This document shows positions 9,963-17,890 of a stretch of DNA of 64,000 bases, piece after piece. This DNA is from Salegentibacter salinarum. Lineage in GTDB: Bacteria; Bacteroidota; Bacteroidia; Flavobacteriales; Flavobacteriaceae. The translations under genes were made by a program, and so were the position numbers. Under the pieces are notes generated by a model, which searched no databases, had not been told where the DNA came from, and worked only from the letters and a program-made list of their open reading frames with translations. The stretch covers positions 1 to 64,000 of the forward strand of contig NZ_FUZC01000002.1 of the NCBI RefSeq assembly GCF_900168115.1, in the 5' to 3' direction. The stretch's first letter is position 1. Each line of letters opens with the position of its first letter.

Positions 9963-10379
9963 ATGATGGAAAAATTTCAGGAACATCATAATGATGAGGA
10001 AATACAAATTTTAAGTATCCAATCTGAATCAGAAGACTGGGAGGAACACCTGATATATATTAGTGAGGAAATTAATTTCTTCAGCAATATTTTAAAATCA
10101 GGCTTAAAAGAAACTATAGAGGTGGAGATAAACCGGGAAGATGCTTCGTACCTAAAGAAGCAACTTGATTTGTTAAACAAAGCCAATGAGTTTCATTTAA
10201 CCACCTTCTTTGATTATAAAAATAAGCTAGAAGGATTAAAAGAATGTGACGATGTACAGTGTGAAAACTTTTATTTAAAAGATCACCTTGTTTTTAAAAA
10301 TACACTTCGAAAACATTTTAAAGACTTCAGACAGCTTAAAATTTTAATATTTAAATTCTTAAAAGTTAGTTTCAACTAG
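9963..10379 (+). CDS. Hypothetical helical cytoplasmic protein
   Basis: A 138-residue acidic protein, almost entirely helical, with coiled-coil-like heptads (WEEHLIYISEEINFFSNIL, ASYLKKQLDLLNKANEFHLTTFFDYKNKLEGL) and no signal peptide. It begins six bases after the GreA-like gene with two adjacent ATGs (9963 and 9966), and a strong terminator follows. No family was recognised. It is the last gene of the sigma-54 dependent unit and may be a small regulatory or scaffold protein. Confidence 0.6.
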   Translation: MMEKFQEHHNDEEIQILSIQSESEDWEEHLIYISEEINFFSNILKSGLKETIEVEINREDASYLKKQLDLLNKANEFHLTTFFDYKNKLEGLKECDDVQCENFYLKDHLVFKNTLRKHFKDFRQLKILIFKFLKVSFN

Positions 10380-10413
10380 TTTTTAAATTTGACTGTGTTT
10401 GGTTGACTAATGT

Positions 10414-10440
10414 GGGGCGGTTTTTAACCGCCCCTTTTTT
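10414..10440 (+). terminator. Rho-independent terminator
   Basis: GGGGCGGTT/AACCGCCCC, a 9-bp GC-rich stem with a 3-base loop, followed by six T residues. It closes the glutamate dehydrogenase operon. Confidence 0.92.
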
Positions 10441-10671
10441 GTTTTAAAAATTCAACAACAGGCCACATCTACTTCAGAATAAGAACTTTCTTATTTGATT
10501 AGTTTTTTTCTCAAAAATATTAATCAAAATACTACTCGAAAAGTTTTTTAAGTGATTAAAAATCAACAAAATAAACCAATTACTTCAATTAATCCCCTTC
10601 CTTATGATTGGGGTCATAAAATAAGATTGACTTCTCGGGTAATTTTACCATCGAAATCAAAATCTATAACT

Positions 10672-11187
10672 ATGAAATTAATTGTAAGAATAGGATTGGC
10701 TCTAGCCCTTGTATTTTCTTTTGCGGCTTGTGGCGATTCTGAAAAAGAGGAAAAAGAAAACCTTCGCTTAGATGATTACTCTTCAAAACCACAAGAAAAA
10801 GAAACTGAAACCACAGAAGATGAGGGAGATTCCGAAGACGATTTGTCTAATAAAGGAATTGGTCCAATAAAATCTATGGATTTACCAGAGAGCATTGACT
10901 CAGATATGGCAGCTAATGGAGCCAGTATCTTCAAAAATATGTGTTCTGCCTGCCACAAAATGGATAAGAAATTTGTAGGCCCGGCAATAGAAGGTGTAAC
11001 CGAAAGACGCTCCCCGGAGTGGATTATGAACATGATTCTTAATCCCGAAGAAATGATTAAAAAAGATCCTATCGCTAAAAGGTTAATGGTAGAGTCTAAT
11101 ATGGCAATAATGGCCGATCAGGGACTTGAAGAAGATCAAGCCAGGGCTATTGTAGAGTATTTTAGACAATATGATGCCGAAAACTGA
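10672..11187 (+). CDS. Cytochrome c lipoprotein of the nos cluster
   Basis: A 171-residue c-type cytochrome. The open frame extends upstream to a GTG at 10552, but the lipoprotein signal starts cleanly at ATG 10672 (MKLIVRIGLALALVFSFAAC, Cys20). A long acidic, Lys/Glu/Asp-rich linker (30-60) precedes a monoheme domain with the heme-binding motif CSACH (91-95) and candidate Met ligands at ESNMAIMADQ. It is anchored on the periplasmic side. Clade II nos clusters often carry such a cytochrome as an electron donor to NosZ, and this gene lies directly upstream of nosZ (67 bases apart), so that role is likely. Confidence 0.85.
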   Translation: MKLIVRIGLALALVFSFAACGDSEKEEKENLRLDDYSSKPQEKETETTEDEGDSEDDLSNKGIGPIKSMDLPESIDSDMAANGASIFKNMCSACHKMDKKFVGPAIEGVTERRSPEWIMNMILNPEEMIKKDPIAKRLMVESNMAIMADQGLEEDQARAIVEYFRQYDAEN

Positions 11188-11254
11188 TAGTGCTCATGGA
11201 AGCTTGAAAATAAACACCTTAGTTTTGAATCACATTCAATTAATATCTAATCAG

Positions 11255-13222
11255 ATGAAAAAAATCACAAATTTTATTGCCGTTTTTGCACTTGCCGCCA
11301 TCTTTACTTCCTGTAACCAGAATGACGAAGGAGAGAAATCTGGTGCTATGGCTTCCAGTGCTGCAGAAAAAGTTTATGTTAGCCCTGGAGAACATGACGA
11401 ATACTATGCTTTCCTTTCTGGAGGGTACAGTGGAAACCTAACTGTTTATGGGCTTCCATCAGGAAGAATGCTAAAAGAAATTCCTGTATTTTCTCAGTTT
11501 CCTACCAATGGTTATGGTTATTCTGAAGAAACAAAAGATATGCTAAAAACCTCCTTTGGAATGGTTCCTTGGGGAGATTCTCACCACCCCGATATTTCCC
11601 AAACAAACGGGGAAATAGATGGTAGGTGGATTTTTATTAACGAAAATAACACCCCAAGAATTGCCAGAATTAGCCTGGAAACTTTTGAAACCGAAGAGAT
11701 TATTGAAATCCCGCACAGTGCGGGTAACCACTCATCTTCTTATGTGACCGAGAACACCGAATATGTGGTGGCCGGTACACGATTTTCAGTGCCTTATCCA
11801 CAACGGGATATGCCTATAGATGAAATGAAAGGAAATTTCAAAGGCCCTCTTACTTTTATCGCAGTAGACGATGACGGACATATGGAAATTGATTTTCAAG
11901 TAGATATGCCTGGCTTTAATTATGACCTTTCTCACCCAGGTCGTGGGGAATCTCACGGTTGGTTCTTCTTTACCACTTACAATACAGAAGAGTCACATAC
12001 TATGCAGGAAGTAAATGCTTCGCAAAACGATAAGGATTTCATCGCTGCAGTAAACTGGAAAAAAATAAGCGAATATGTAGAAAATGGAGGCGGGGAGATT
12101 ATGGATGCCGAGTATGTTCATAATGTTTTTGACCACGATACTCAAACTACTATTTCTACCACTAAAAACGAGGTGCTTAAAGTAGATCCTCGTGATATAC
12201 CCGGTGCAGTATTTTTTATGCCAACTCCAAAATCTCCTCACGGTTGTGACGTAGATCCTTCAGGAGAATATATTATTGGAAATGGAAAACTATCCAGTGA
12301 CCTTACTGTGCATTCATTTAGTAAAATGCTTGATGCTATTGACAATGAAGAATTTGATGGTGATGCTTACGGGATTCCAGTCCTTAAATTTGAGTCTACC
12401 TTAGCCGGAACCGTTAAAGACGCAGGTTTAGGTCCATTGCATACCGAATTTGATGATAAAGGAAACGCTTATACCACATTCTTTATCTCTTCTGAAGTAG
12501 TTAAATGGAAAGTAGGTTCCTGGGAAGTTTTAGACAGACAACCAAGTTACTATTCTGTTGGTCACTTAATGATTTCCGGAGGGAATTCAAGAAAACCAGA
12601 TGGAAAATATATGATTTCCTTAAACAAAATTACCAAAGACAGATACTTACCAACCGGTCCTGAGTTAGAACATTCTGCCCAGTTGTTTGATATTTCTGGT
12701 GATAAAATGGAATTATTACTCGATTTCCCAACACACGGTGAGCCGCACTATGCTGCTGCTATTAAAGCTGATAAAATAAAGGAAAATTCTAAAAAGATTT
12801 ACAGACTTGATGAGAATAATCACAAATACGCCGCTCTTAATGAAGGTGAAACTAAAATGGTTCGCGAAGGTAATGAAGTACACGTGTATATGACAACGGT
12901 AAGAAGTCACTTTGCTCCAGATAACTTAGAAGGTATTCACGTAGGCGATAAAGTTTATTTCCACGTAACCAATTTAGAGCAGGATTTTGATGTGCCGCAC
13001 GGTTTCGCAGTAATTGGAGCCAATACTTCAGAGCTTTTAATTATGCCAGGACAAACAAAAACCATTACGTGGGAACCTAAGAAACCAGGTGTATGGCCAT
13101 TCTATTGTACTGACTTCTGTTCTGCCCTTCACCAGGAGATGCAGGGTTATATAAGAGTTTCTGCAGAAGGAGCTAATACCCCGATGAAATGGGGCTTAGA
13201 CGACGAATATACAAGTAACTAG
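11255..13222 (+). CDS. nosZ: Nitrous-oxide reductase NosZ (clade II, Sec/lipoprotein type)
   Basis: A 655-residue copper enzyme reducing N2O to N2. The frame opens at 11171, but the Sec lipoprotein signal MKKITNFIAVFALAAIFTSC starts at 11255 (lipid Cys20). It has no twin-arginine motif, which is typical of clade II. The beta-propeller carries CuZ-type His motifs (WGDSHHPD, HSAGNHSSS, PHGCDVDPSG, GPLHTEF, VGHLM, THGEPHYA). The C-terminal cupredoxin domain holds the CuA site CTDFCSALHQEMQGY, with two Cys, His and Met. The maturation genes nosL-D-F-Y follow; nosR and nosX are absent from the visible cluster. Confidence 0.96.
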   Translation: MKKITNFIAVFALAAIFTSCNQNDEGEKSGAMASSAAEKVYVSPGEHDEYYAFLSGGYSGNLTVYGLPSGRMLKEIPVFSQFPTNGYGYSEETKDMLKTSFGMVPWGDSHHPDISQTNGEIDGRWIFINENNTPRIARISLETFETEEIIEIPHSAGNHSSSYVTENTEYVVAGTRFSVPYPQRDMPIDEMKGNFKGPLTFIAVDDDGHMEIDFQVDMPGFNYDLSHPGRGESHGWFFFTTYNTEESHTMQEVNASQNDKDFIAAVNWKKISEYVENGGGEIMDAEYVHNVFDHDTQTTISTTKNEVLKVDPRDIPGAVFFMPTPKSPHGCDVDPSGEYIIGNGKLSSDLTVHSFSKMLDAIDNEEFDGDAYGIPVLKFESTLAGTVKDAGLGPLHTEFDDKGNAYTTFFISSEVVKWKVGSWEVLDRQPSYYSVGHLMISGGNSRKPDGKYMISLNKITKDRYLPTGPELEHSAQLFDISGDKMELLLDFPTHGEPHYAAAIKADKIKENSKKIYRLDENNHKYAALNEGETKMVREGNEVHVYMTTVRSHFAPDNLEGIHVGDKVYFHVTNLEQDFDVPHGFAVIGANTSELLIMPGQTKTITWEPKKPGVWPFYCTDFCSALHQEMQGYIRVSAEGANTPMKWGLDDEYTSN

Positions 13223-13244
13223 TTAAAGGTTGTTTTAGATTGAT

Positions 13245-13286
13245 AAGGAGGGTGGCGGCCATTTGTTTGCGCCCTCCTTTATTTTT
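13245..13286 (+). terminator. Hairpin after nosZ, terminator or attenuator
   Basis: AAGGAGGG (13245-13252) pairs with CCCTCCTT (13272-13279), followed by TATTTTTT. It probably lowers read-through from nosZ into the accessory genes, giving excess NosZ over the maturation proteins. Confidence 0.7.
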
Positions 13287-13348
13287 TGAAGGTATTTAAC
13301 CTAATCCTATGGATAGCTTCCCAAATCTATTTAATAATATTTAAGATT

Positions 13349-13963
13349 ATGAAACGATCTGCAATTTTAATGATATTGGGCTCACTCCTCTTACTAGGCC
13401 TGTTTTATTTTCCTTTATGGAATATTCAACTTGGCGCACCCCAATATCCCGATCCTATGGGAATGAATATTTTTATTAGCGGGATAGAAGGTGAAGAAGA
13501 GTTTGATATTCAAAATATAGACGGGGTAAATCATTACATTGGAATGAAGAAAATTCCAACACCTGCAGAAATGTGGGAATTCCAGGTTTTCCCGATAGTA
13601 ATTGGAGGAATGGCAGCCTTAGGAATGGTTATTGGCGTATTGGGCTTTTTTAGAAAAATTCACCCTTCCTGGTTTTTAGGTTGGTTTATCTTAATGCTGG
13701 TACTGGGATTACTGGGAATGTACGATTTCAACAACTGGTTGTTAGATTATGGTACCGATCTGGATCCTAAAGCCATTATAAAATTAACCGATCCAGAGGG
13801 AAATCCTATAAACTATAAGCCTCCATTATTCGGTACTCAAAAAATTCTAAACTTTACTGCTCATTCTTATCCGAGAACCGGTGCTTACCTAATGTTTGTT
13901 GGAATGACCTTAACTTTGGGAGCCTGGTGGATTCGAAAAAAAGCTTTAAAAACTATTAAATAA
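13349..13963 (+). CDS. Nos-cluster membrane protein
   Basis: A 204-residue integral membrane protein. ATG 13349 is preferred over longer frame extensions because it starts a normal first membrane helix (ILMILGSLLLLGLFYFPLW). A periplasmic loop of about 70 residues (YPDPMGMNIFISGIEGEEEFDIQ) is followed by three more helices (VFPIVIGGMAALGMVIGVLGF, WFLGWFILMLVLGLLGMYDF and GAYLMFVGMTLTLGAWWI). It contains several Trp and Met residues. The gene sits between nosZ and nosL and overlaps nosL by one base. A protein at this place recurs in Bacteroidota nos clusters; a role in copper delivery or electron transfer to NosZ is inferred from context only. Confidence 0.65.
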   Translation: MKRSAILMILGSLLLLGLFYFPLWNIQLGAPQYPDPMGMNIFISGIEGEEEFDIQNIDGVNHYIGMKKIPTPAEMWEFQVFPIVIGGMAALGMVIGVLGFFRKIHPSWFLGWFILMLVLGLLGMYDFNNWLLDYGTDLDPKAIIKLTDPEGNPINYKPPLFGTQKILNFTAHSYPRTGAYLMFVGMTLTLGAWWIRKKALKTIK

Positions 13964-14367
13964 TGAAATTTTCATTTTACATATTAGCCATAGTATTTGT
14001 TTTTTCGGCCTGTAATTTTGAGCCCGAACCAATCAATTATGGTGAAGACAATTGCCATTTTTGTCAAATGACTATTGTAGAGCAGGCTTATTCGGCACAA
14101 ATGGTGACCGATAAAGGAAAACAATATAAGTATGATGCCATAGAATGTTTGGTTAATGATATGAACCAGAGAGAATACCAAACCTCCTTTCTTTTAGTAT
14201 CTAATTACGATAAACCCGGTAAAATGCTTCCGGTTTCTGAAGCCGAATTTGTGCAAAATGACAGCTTAAGAAGCCCAATGGGCGCCAACCTCGCTGCTGT
14301 GAAAAAAGAGAGTCGGGATAGCGATGAACTTCAGGATTGGGAAGAATTGAAAAATAATTTTAAGTAA
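13963..14367 (+). CDS. nosL: Copper chaperone NosL (lipoprotein)
   Basis: A 134-residue lipoprotein with signal FYILAIVFVFSAC (Cys17). The metal site CHFCQM (Cys31, Cys34, Met36) is the typical NosL copper(I)-binding motif, followed by AYSAQMVTDKGKQYKYDAIECL, also characteristic. NosL takes copper on the periplasmic side for the CuZ centre of NosZ, working with NosDFY. The start codon overlaps the stop of the preceding membrane-protein gene, which shows translational coupling, and nosD starts six bases after its stop. Confidence 0.92.
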   Translation: MKFSFYILAIVFVFSACNFEPEPINYGEDNCHFCQMTIVEQAYSAQMVTDKGKQYKYDAIECLVNDMNQREYQTSFLLVSNYDKPGKMLPVSEAEFVQNDSLRSPMGANLAAVKKESRDSDELQDWEELKNNFK

Positions 14368-14373
14368 TTTATA

Positions 14374-15609
14374 ATGAAAGCTGTACTCTTCATCTTCCTT
14401 TCTTTTGTTAGCTTCAGCTTTTATGCCACAGAAATTACCGTCTGTGAAACCTGTGAAATCAAATCGATTAAAAAAGCGGTTGAAGTTGCTGAATCCGGGG
14501 ATACAATTAGGGTGAAACCTGGAATTTATAAGGAAAATGATATTGTTATAAAAGATAAATCTATAACCATAATTGGAGACGATTTTCCGGTTATTGATGC
14601 TGAAATGCAGGGCACGGCTATTAGTATTAGCGCTGAAGCATTTAAAATTGAAGGTTTTAAGATTATCAATATTGGGAGAAGCCATACGAGCGATTTTTCT
14701 GCAATTCTAGTCAGTAATTCCACTAATTTTGAGATTAAGAATAACCGTTTTGATAATATTTTCTTCGGAATTTTAATTGAGCGATCTAATAACGGGCGCA
14801 TTATTGGCAACAGGGTGACCGGTAAGGCGAAAAGCCAGGCCCATTCCGGGAATGCTATTCATCTTTGGAAAACTGAAGAAATGCATATTGAAAATAATTA
14901 CCTGGAAGGCGTCCGTGACGGGATTTATCTGGAATTTACAGACGATACTGAAATTATAAACAATGTTTGTAAAAATAACCTAAGATACGGTCTGCATTTT
15001 ATGTTTTCTGATGGGAATACCTATTCCGGAAATCTTTTTGAAAACAATGGAGCAGGAGTTGCGGTAATGTATTCCAAAGAAATTTTAATGTACCGCAATA
15101 CTTTTAAAAATAACTGGGGAAGTGCTTCTTATGGTTTACTGCTAAAGGACATAACAGATTCTGAATTGAAACAAAATACTTTTGAAGAAAACACAGTGGG
15201 TATTAGTGCCGATAATACCAACCGGATAAATTATATAGAAAACGATTTTAAAAGTAATGGCTACGCGGTAAAAATTAGAGGTGGCTGTTATAATAACGTT
15301 TTTGAACGAAATAATTTTTTATATAATTCATTTGATCTTACCTATAACGGGCATAGTAACGAGAATACTTTTAACGGAAATTACTGGAGTAATTACTCCG
15401 GCTATGATCTTGATAAAGACAATTTTGGAGATATTCCTTACAGGCCGGTAAGTTTGTTTTCTTATTTAGTAGATAAAACGCCCGAAAGTATTGTAATGCT
15501 TAGGAGCCTGTTTATTGATCTGATTGAATTTTCAGAAAAAGTTTCTCCCATTTTTACCCCGGCCAATGTGCTGGACGAACAACCTTATATTAGAAAAATA
15601 CAATGGTAA
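14374..15609 (+). CDS. nosD: Periplasmic copper-delivery protein NosD
   Basis: A 411-residue secreted right-handed beta-helix protein. Residues 1-19 form a signal peptide (AVLFIFLSFVSFSFYA). The body consists of repeating CASH/PbH1-type coils with stacked Asn and Ile/Val (FEIKNNRFDNI, GRIIGNRV, MHIENNYLEGV, TEIINNVCKNN and others). A terminal NGNYWSNYSGYDLDKDNFGDIPYRP motif is very typical of NosD. It works with the ABC pair NosFY in assembling the CuZ cluster of NosZ. It overlaps nosF by seven bases. Confidence 0.93.
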   Translation: MKAVLFIFLSFVSFSFYATEITVCETCEIKSIKKAVEVAESGDTIRVKPGIYKENDIVIKDKSITIIGDDFPVIDAEMQGTAISISAEAFKIEGFKIINIGRSHTSDFSAILVSNSTNFEIKNNRFDNIFFGILIERSNNGRIIGNRVTGKAKSQAHSGNAIHLWKTEEMHIENNYLEGVRDGIYLEFTDDTEIINNVCKNNLRYGLHFMFSDGNTYSGNLFENNGAGVAVMYSKEILMYRNTFKNNWGSASYGLLLKDITDSELKQNTFEENTVGISADNTNRINYIENDFKSNGYAVKIRGGCYNNVFERNNFLYNSFDLTYNGHSNENTFNGNYWSNYSGYDLDKDNFGDIPYRPVSLFSYLVDKTPESIVMLRSLFIDLIEFSEKVSPIFTPANVLDEQPYIRKIQW

Positions 15610-16298
15610 CGGTAACAAATCTTCATAAACGTTTTGGTTCACAAAAAGTTTTAAACGGCCTAAACCTGGAGACCCACCTCCCGGGAATAATTGCGGTGCT
15701 TGGACCAAACGGTTCAGGAAAAACCACACTTATTAAAAGTTTACTGGGGATGGTAATTCCGCAAAAAGGAGAAATCGCTGTCAATGGCAAGGAAATTCGC
15801 CGGCAAAGTGACTATCGAAAAGAGATTGATTACCTCCCTCAAATTGCCAATTTCCCCGGTAACCTTACGGTGAAAGAATTGATCGGAATGATTAAGGATC
15901 TAAGGGGGAAACCTGCCCGGGATAAAGAACTAATTGCTTTTTTTGGTATAGAAAGTTTCCTGGATAAAAAACTAAGTAAACTCTCCGGTGGTACCCGCCA
16001 AAAGGTGAATATCGTATTGTGTTTTATGTTTGACAGTCCATTAATAATTTTAGATGAACCAACTTCAGGGCTGGATCCTGCTTCTTTAATAAAACTAAGA
16101 GAGTTATTGCAAAAAGAAAAAGCAGCCGGGAAAACAATTATTATCACTTCTCACATTATGAATTTCGTGGAAGAAACTGCCGACAGGATTTTGTTCCTTT
16201 TAGAAGGAGTAATTTACTTTAATGGTAGTATCACCGAGCTTAAAACACAAACCGGCCAGGATGATCTTGAACACGCTATTGCCCAAATTTTAACCTAA
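15603..16298 (+). CDS. nosF: ABC transporter ATPase NosF
   Basis: A 231-residue ATPase with Walker A GPNGSGKTT (34-42), signature LSGGTRQK, Walker B LIILDEPTSGLDP and the H-loop at ITSH. All catalytic residues are present. It powers the NosDFY complex that supports NosZ copper-centre maturation; the transported species in the family is thought to be a sulfur compound or copper-related. The start lies within the end of nosD and nosY follows six bases after the stop. Confidence 0.93.
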   Translation: MVTVTNLHKRFGSQKVLNGLNLETHLPGIIAVLGPNGSGKTTLIKSLLGMVIPQKGEIAVNGKEIRRQSDYRKEIDYLPQIANFPGNLTVKELIGMIKDLRGKPARDKELIAFFGIESFLDKKLSKLSGGTRQKVNIVLCFMFDSPLIILDEPTSGLDPASLIKLRELLQKEKAAGKTIIITSHIMNFVEETADRILFLLEGVIYFNGSITELKTQTGQDDLEHAIAQILT

Positions 16299-16303
16299 AC
16301 CTT

Positions 16304-17086
16304 ATGTTTAAAATTCTTAAATACAGTTTTTTTGATCTTTTTAGAAGTCGGTGGAGCTTTGTTTATTTCTTCTTCTACCTGTTATTGGGCTTGGTGTTAT
16401 TGTTTTTAAATAACGACCTTTCTAATGCGATCATTACTTTAATGAATGTTATTATTGTTTTAGTACCGCTTATCGGGACCATCTTTGGAATTATGTATTT
16501 TTATAATTCCCGGGAATTTACCGAGCTTCTCCTGGCGCAACCCATAGCCCGAAAACATATTTTCTTAGGGCAGTATTTAGGCGTGGCAATCTCCCTGGCG
16601 CTTAGCCTCGTATTAGGACTGGGAATTCCCTTTATAATTTATGGTTTGTTTGAATCTTCAGCCATTTGGGATTTCTTTTCCTTATTGGTGGTGGGTTCTT
16701 TCCTTACTTTTATTTTTACCGCCCTTTCCTTTGGAATTGCACTTAGGTTTGAAAATAAAATTAAAGGTTTCGGGATGGCAATTTTAATGTGGTTATTCCT
16801 GGCCATTATTTATGACGGAATTTTCCTTTTGCTTTTAATGTATTTCCAGGAGTATCCTTTAGAAGATTTTGCGCTGGCTGCAAGTGTGTTAAACCCTATT
16901 GATCTAAGCCGAACTTTGATTTTACTAAAATTGGATATTTCAGCACTTTTAGGTTATACCGGTGCAGTATTTAAATCATTTTTTGGTACAACCAAAGGGA
17001 GTATAATAAGTTTTGGCGTGTTGCTGGCCTGGGTAATTTTACCGATTTGGGGAATGCTACGCCTTGCTTCAAAAAAAGATTTCTAA
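16304..17086 (+). CDS. nosY: ABC transporter permease NosY
   Basis: A 260-residue permease with about six membrane helices (SFVYFFFYLLLGLVLLFL, LMNVIIVLVPLIGTIFGIMYF, YLGVAISLALSLVLGLGIPFIIYGL, LLVVGSFLTFIFTALSFGIAL, AILMWLFLAIIYDGIFLLLL and a final helix before the stop). ELLLAQPIARKHIFLGQYLG in the second cytoplasmic loop is the usual NosY coupling motif. It is the membrane partner of NosF and NosD and the last gene of the cluster. It converges on the Crp/Fnr gene with only six bases between the two stop codons. Confidence 0.92.
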   Translation: MFKILKYSFFDLFRSRWSFVYFFFYLLLGLVLLFLNNDLSNAIITLMNVIIVLVPLIGTIFGIMYFYNSREFTELLLAQPIARKHIFLGQYLGVAISLALSLVLGLGIPFIIYGLFESSAIWDFFSLLVVGSFLTFIFTALSFGIALRFENKIKGFGMAILMWLFLAIIYDGIFLLLLMYFQEYPLEDFALAASVLNPIDLSRTLILLKLDISALLGYTGAVFKSFFGTTKGSIISFGVLLAWVILPIWGMLRLASKKDF

Positions 17087-17092
17087 TCGGGA

Positions 17093-17689
17093 TTAACGAT
17101 AAACTTTTCCGCTTCTAATTTTTAATTCGCCTTTTTTCTCAAGGCCTTTCATAGCTCTAATAACGGTTTCTACGCGCAGTCCGGTTAAATCAGCTATCTG
17201 TTGTCGGGTAAGGTTTACTTTAAATTTAAACTGCCCTTCAATTTGATGTACGTAGCGTTTTAAATAATCCAGGATCCTGATTATTCTATGCTCCGGATCC
17301 TGACTCGAAATTTCGGAAACCATAATCGCCTTGTAAAAAAGCCGTTCGGCCAGGGTGCGGGTGAGTTTTAGGTGGGTTTCGGGATGTTTTGTAAGCAGCT
17401 CCAGGAAATTTAATTTTGGCAGCTTTAAAACTTCAGAGGTTTTTATAGCTTCAGCATTTGCAGGATACTTTACATCGGCCAGCAAGGGTGGTTCACCAAA
17501 GGTTTGCCCGTCTGAAAACATTCCCTGGATGAATTCTTTTCCATCGGCATTATAATTATTCATCTTGATTTCTCCGGAAATTATCTGAAAAAAATTAAGC
17601 GCAATTTCTCCTTCCCTAAAAAGCTGGTCACCTTTATGATAAGTTTCCCTTGAAGCTCCAAATTCCAGTAAAATATTTTCCGCAACCAT
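17093..17689 (-). CDS. Crp/Fnr-family transcriptional regulator
   Basis: A 198-residue regulator. The N-terminal cyclic-nucleotide-binding-like barrel (18-115) contains GDQLFREGEIALNFFQIISGEIKM and GQTFGEPPLL. The C-terminal Crp-type winged helix has NLTRQQIADLTGLRVETVIRAMKGLEKKGEL, whose recognition helix has Glu and Arg spaced as in the FNR ExxxR pattern. There are no N-terminal cysteines for an iron-sulfur cluster, so it is not a true oxygen-sensing FNR; DNR/NnrR-like NO sensing through heme is one option. Its place at the end of the nos cluster and next to ric suggests that it controls nitrogen-oxide genes. Confidence 0.85.
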   Translation of the reverse strand: MVAENILLEFGASRETYHKGDQLFREGEIALNFFQIISGEIKMNNYNADGKEFIQGMFSDGQTFGEPPLLADVKYPANAEAIKTSEVLKLPKLNFLELLTKHPETHLKLTRTLAERLFYKAIMVSEISSQDPEHRIIRILDYLKRYVHQIEGQFKFKVNLTRQQIADLTGLRVETVIRAMKGLEKKGELKIRSGKVYR

Positions 17690-17710
17690 ATTTTAAATTT
17701 TTAATCAAAA

Positions 17711-17718
17711 CAAACTTA
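17711..17718 (-). promoter_or_regulatory. -7 promoter element of the Crp/Fnr gene
   Basis: Reads TAAGTTTG on the minus strand, an exact TAnnTTTG match, 22 bases before the ATG. No convincing -33 TTG was seen, which would fit activator dependence. Confidence 0.55.
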
Positions 17719-17793
17719 TAAAAAACAAGGAGACCATACCTAAGTCAACACGCTAAAGCTAAACATTTCATTATTTATCGCTTCAATAAATTC

Positions 17794-17890
17794 ACTCGAT
17801 AATCGAGGTTCAGATGCTCCTAGGCTTGCCTCGAAAATTTAATCATGGTTCTCAATGAATGCCTCGTGAACTTGCTCCCAGGTAGTTCAC
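17794..17890 (+). repeat. Dispersed structured repeat, copy 2
   Basis: The best-conserved copy. The opening hairpin CTCGAT-A-ATCGAG is followed by an inner pair TCGAGG...CCTCGA and a perfect closing hairpin GTGAACT (17866-17872)/AGTTCAC (17884-17890). Its right part overlaps the end of the neighbouring membrane-protein gene (stop at 17852-17854), so the last 12 codons of that gene are repeat sequence. Confidence 0.8.

Noticed and set aside
10552-10566. FNR-box-like palindrome GTGAT-N5-ATCAA upstream of the nos cluster
   Set aside because: The spacer is five rather than four bases and the region is AT-rich, so chance is likely; not listed as a site.
10552-10671. Upstream extension of the nos cytochrome c from a GTG at 10552
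   Set aside because: The 40 extra residues precede an intact lipoprotein signal peptide starting at 10672, so the shorter form is right.
11171-11254. NosZ start at 11171
   Set aside because: The 28-residue extension overlaps the cytochrome gene and would bury the lipoprotein signal peptide; 11255 is preferred.
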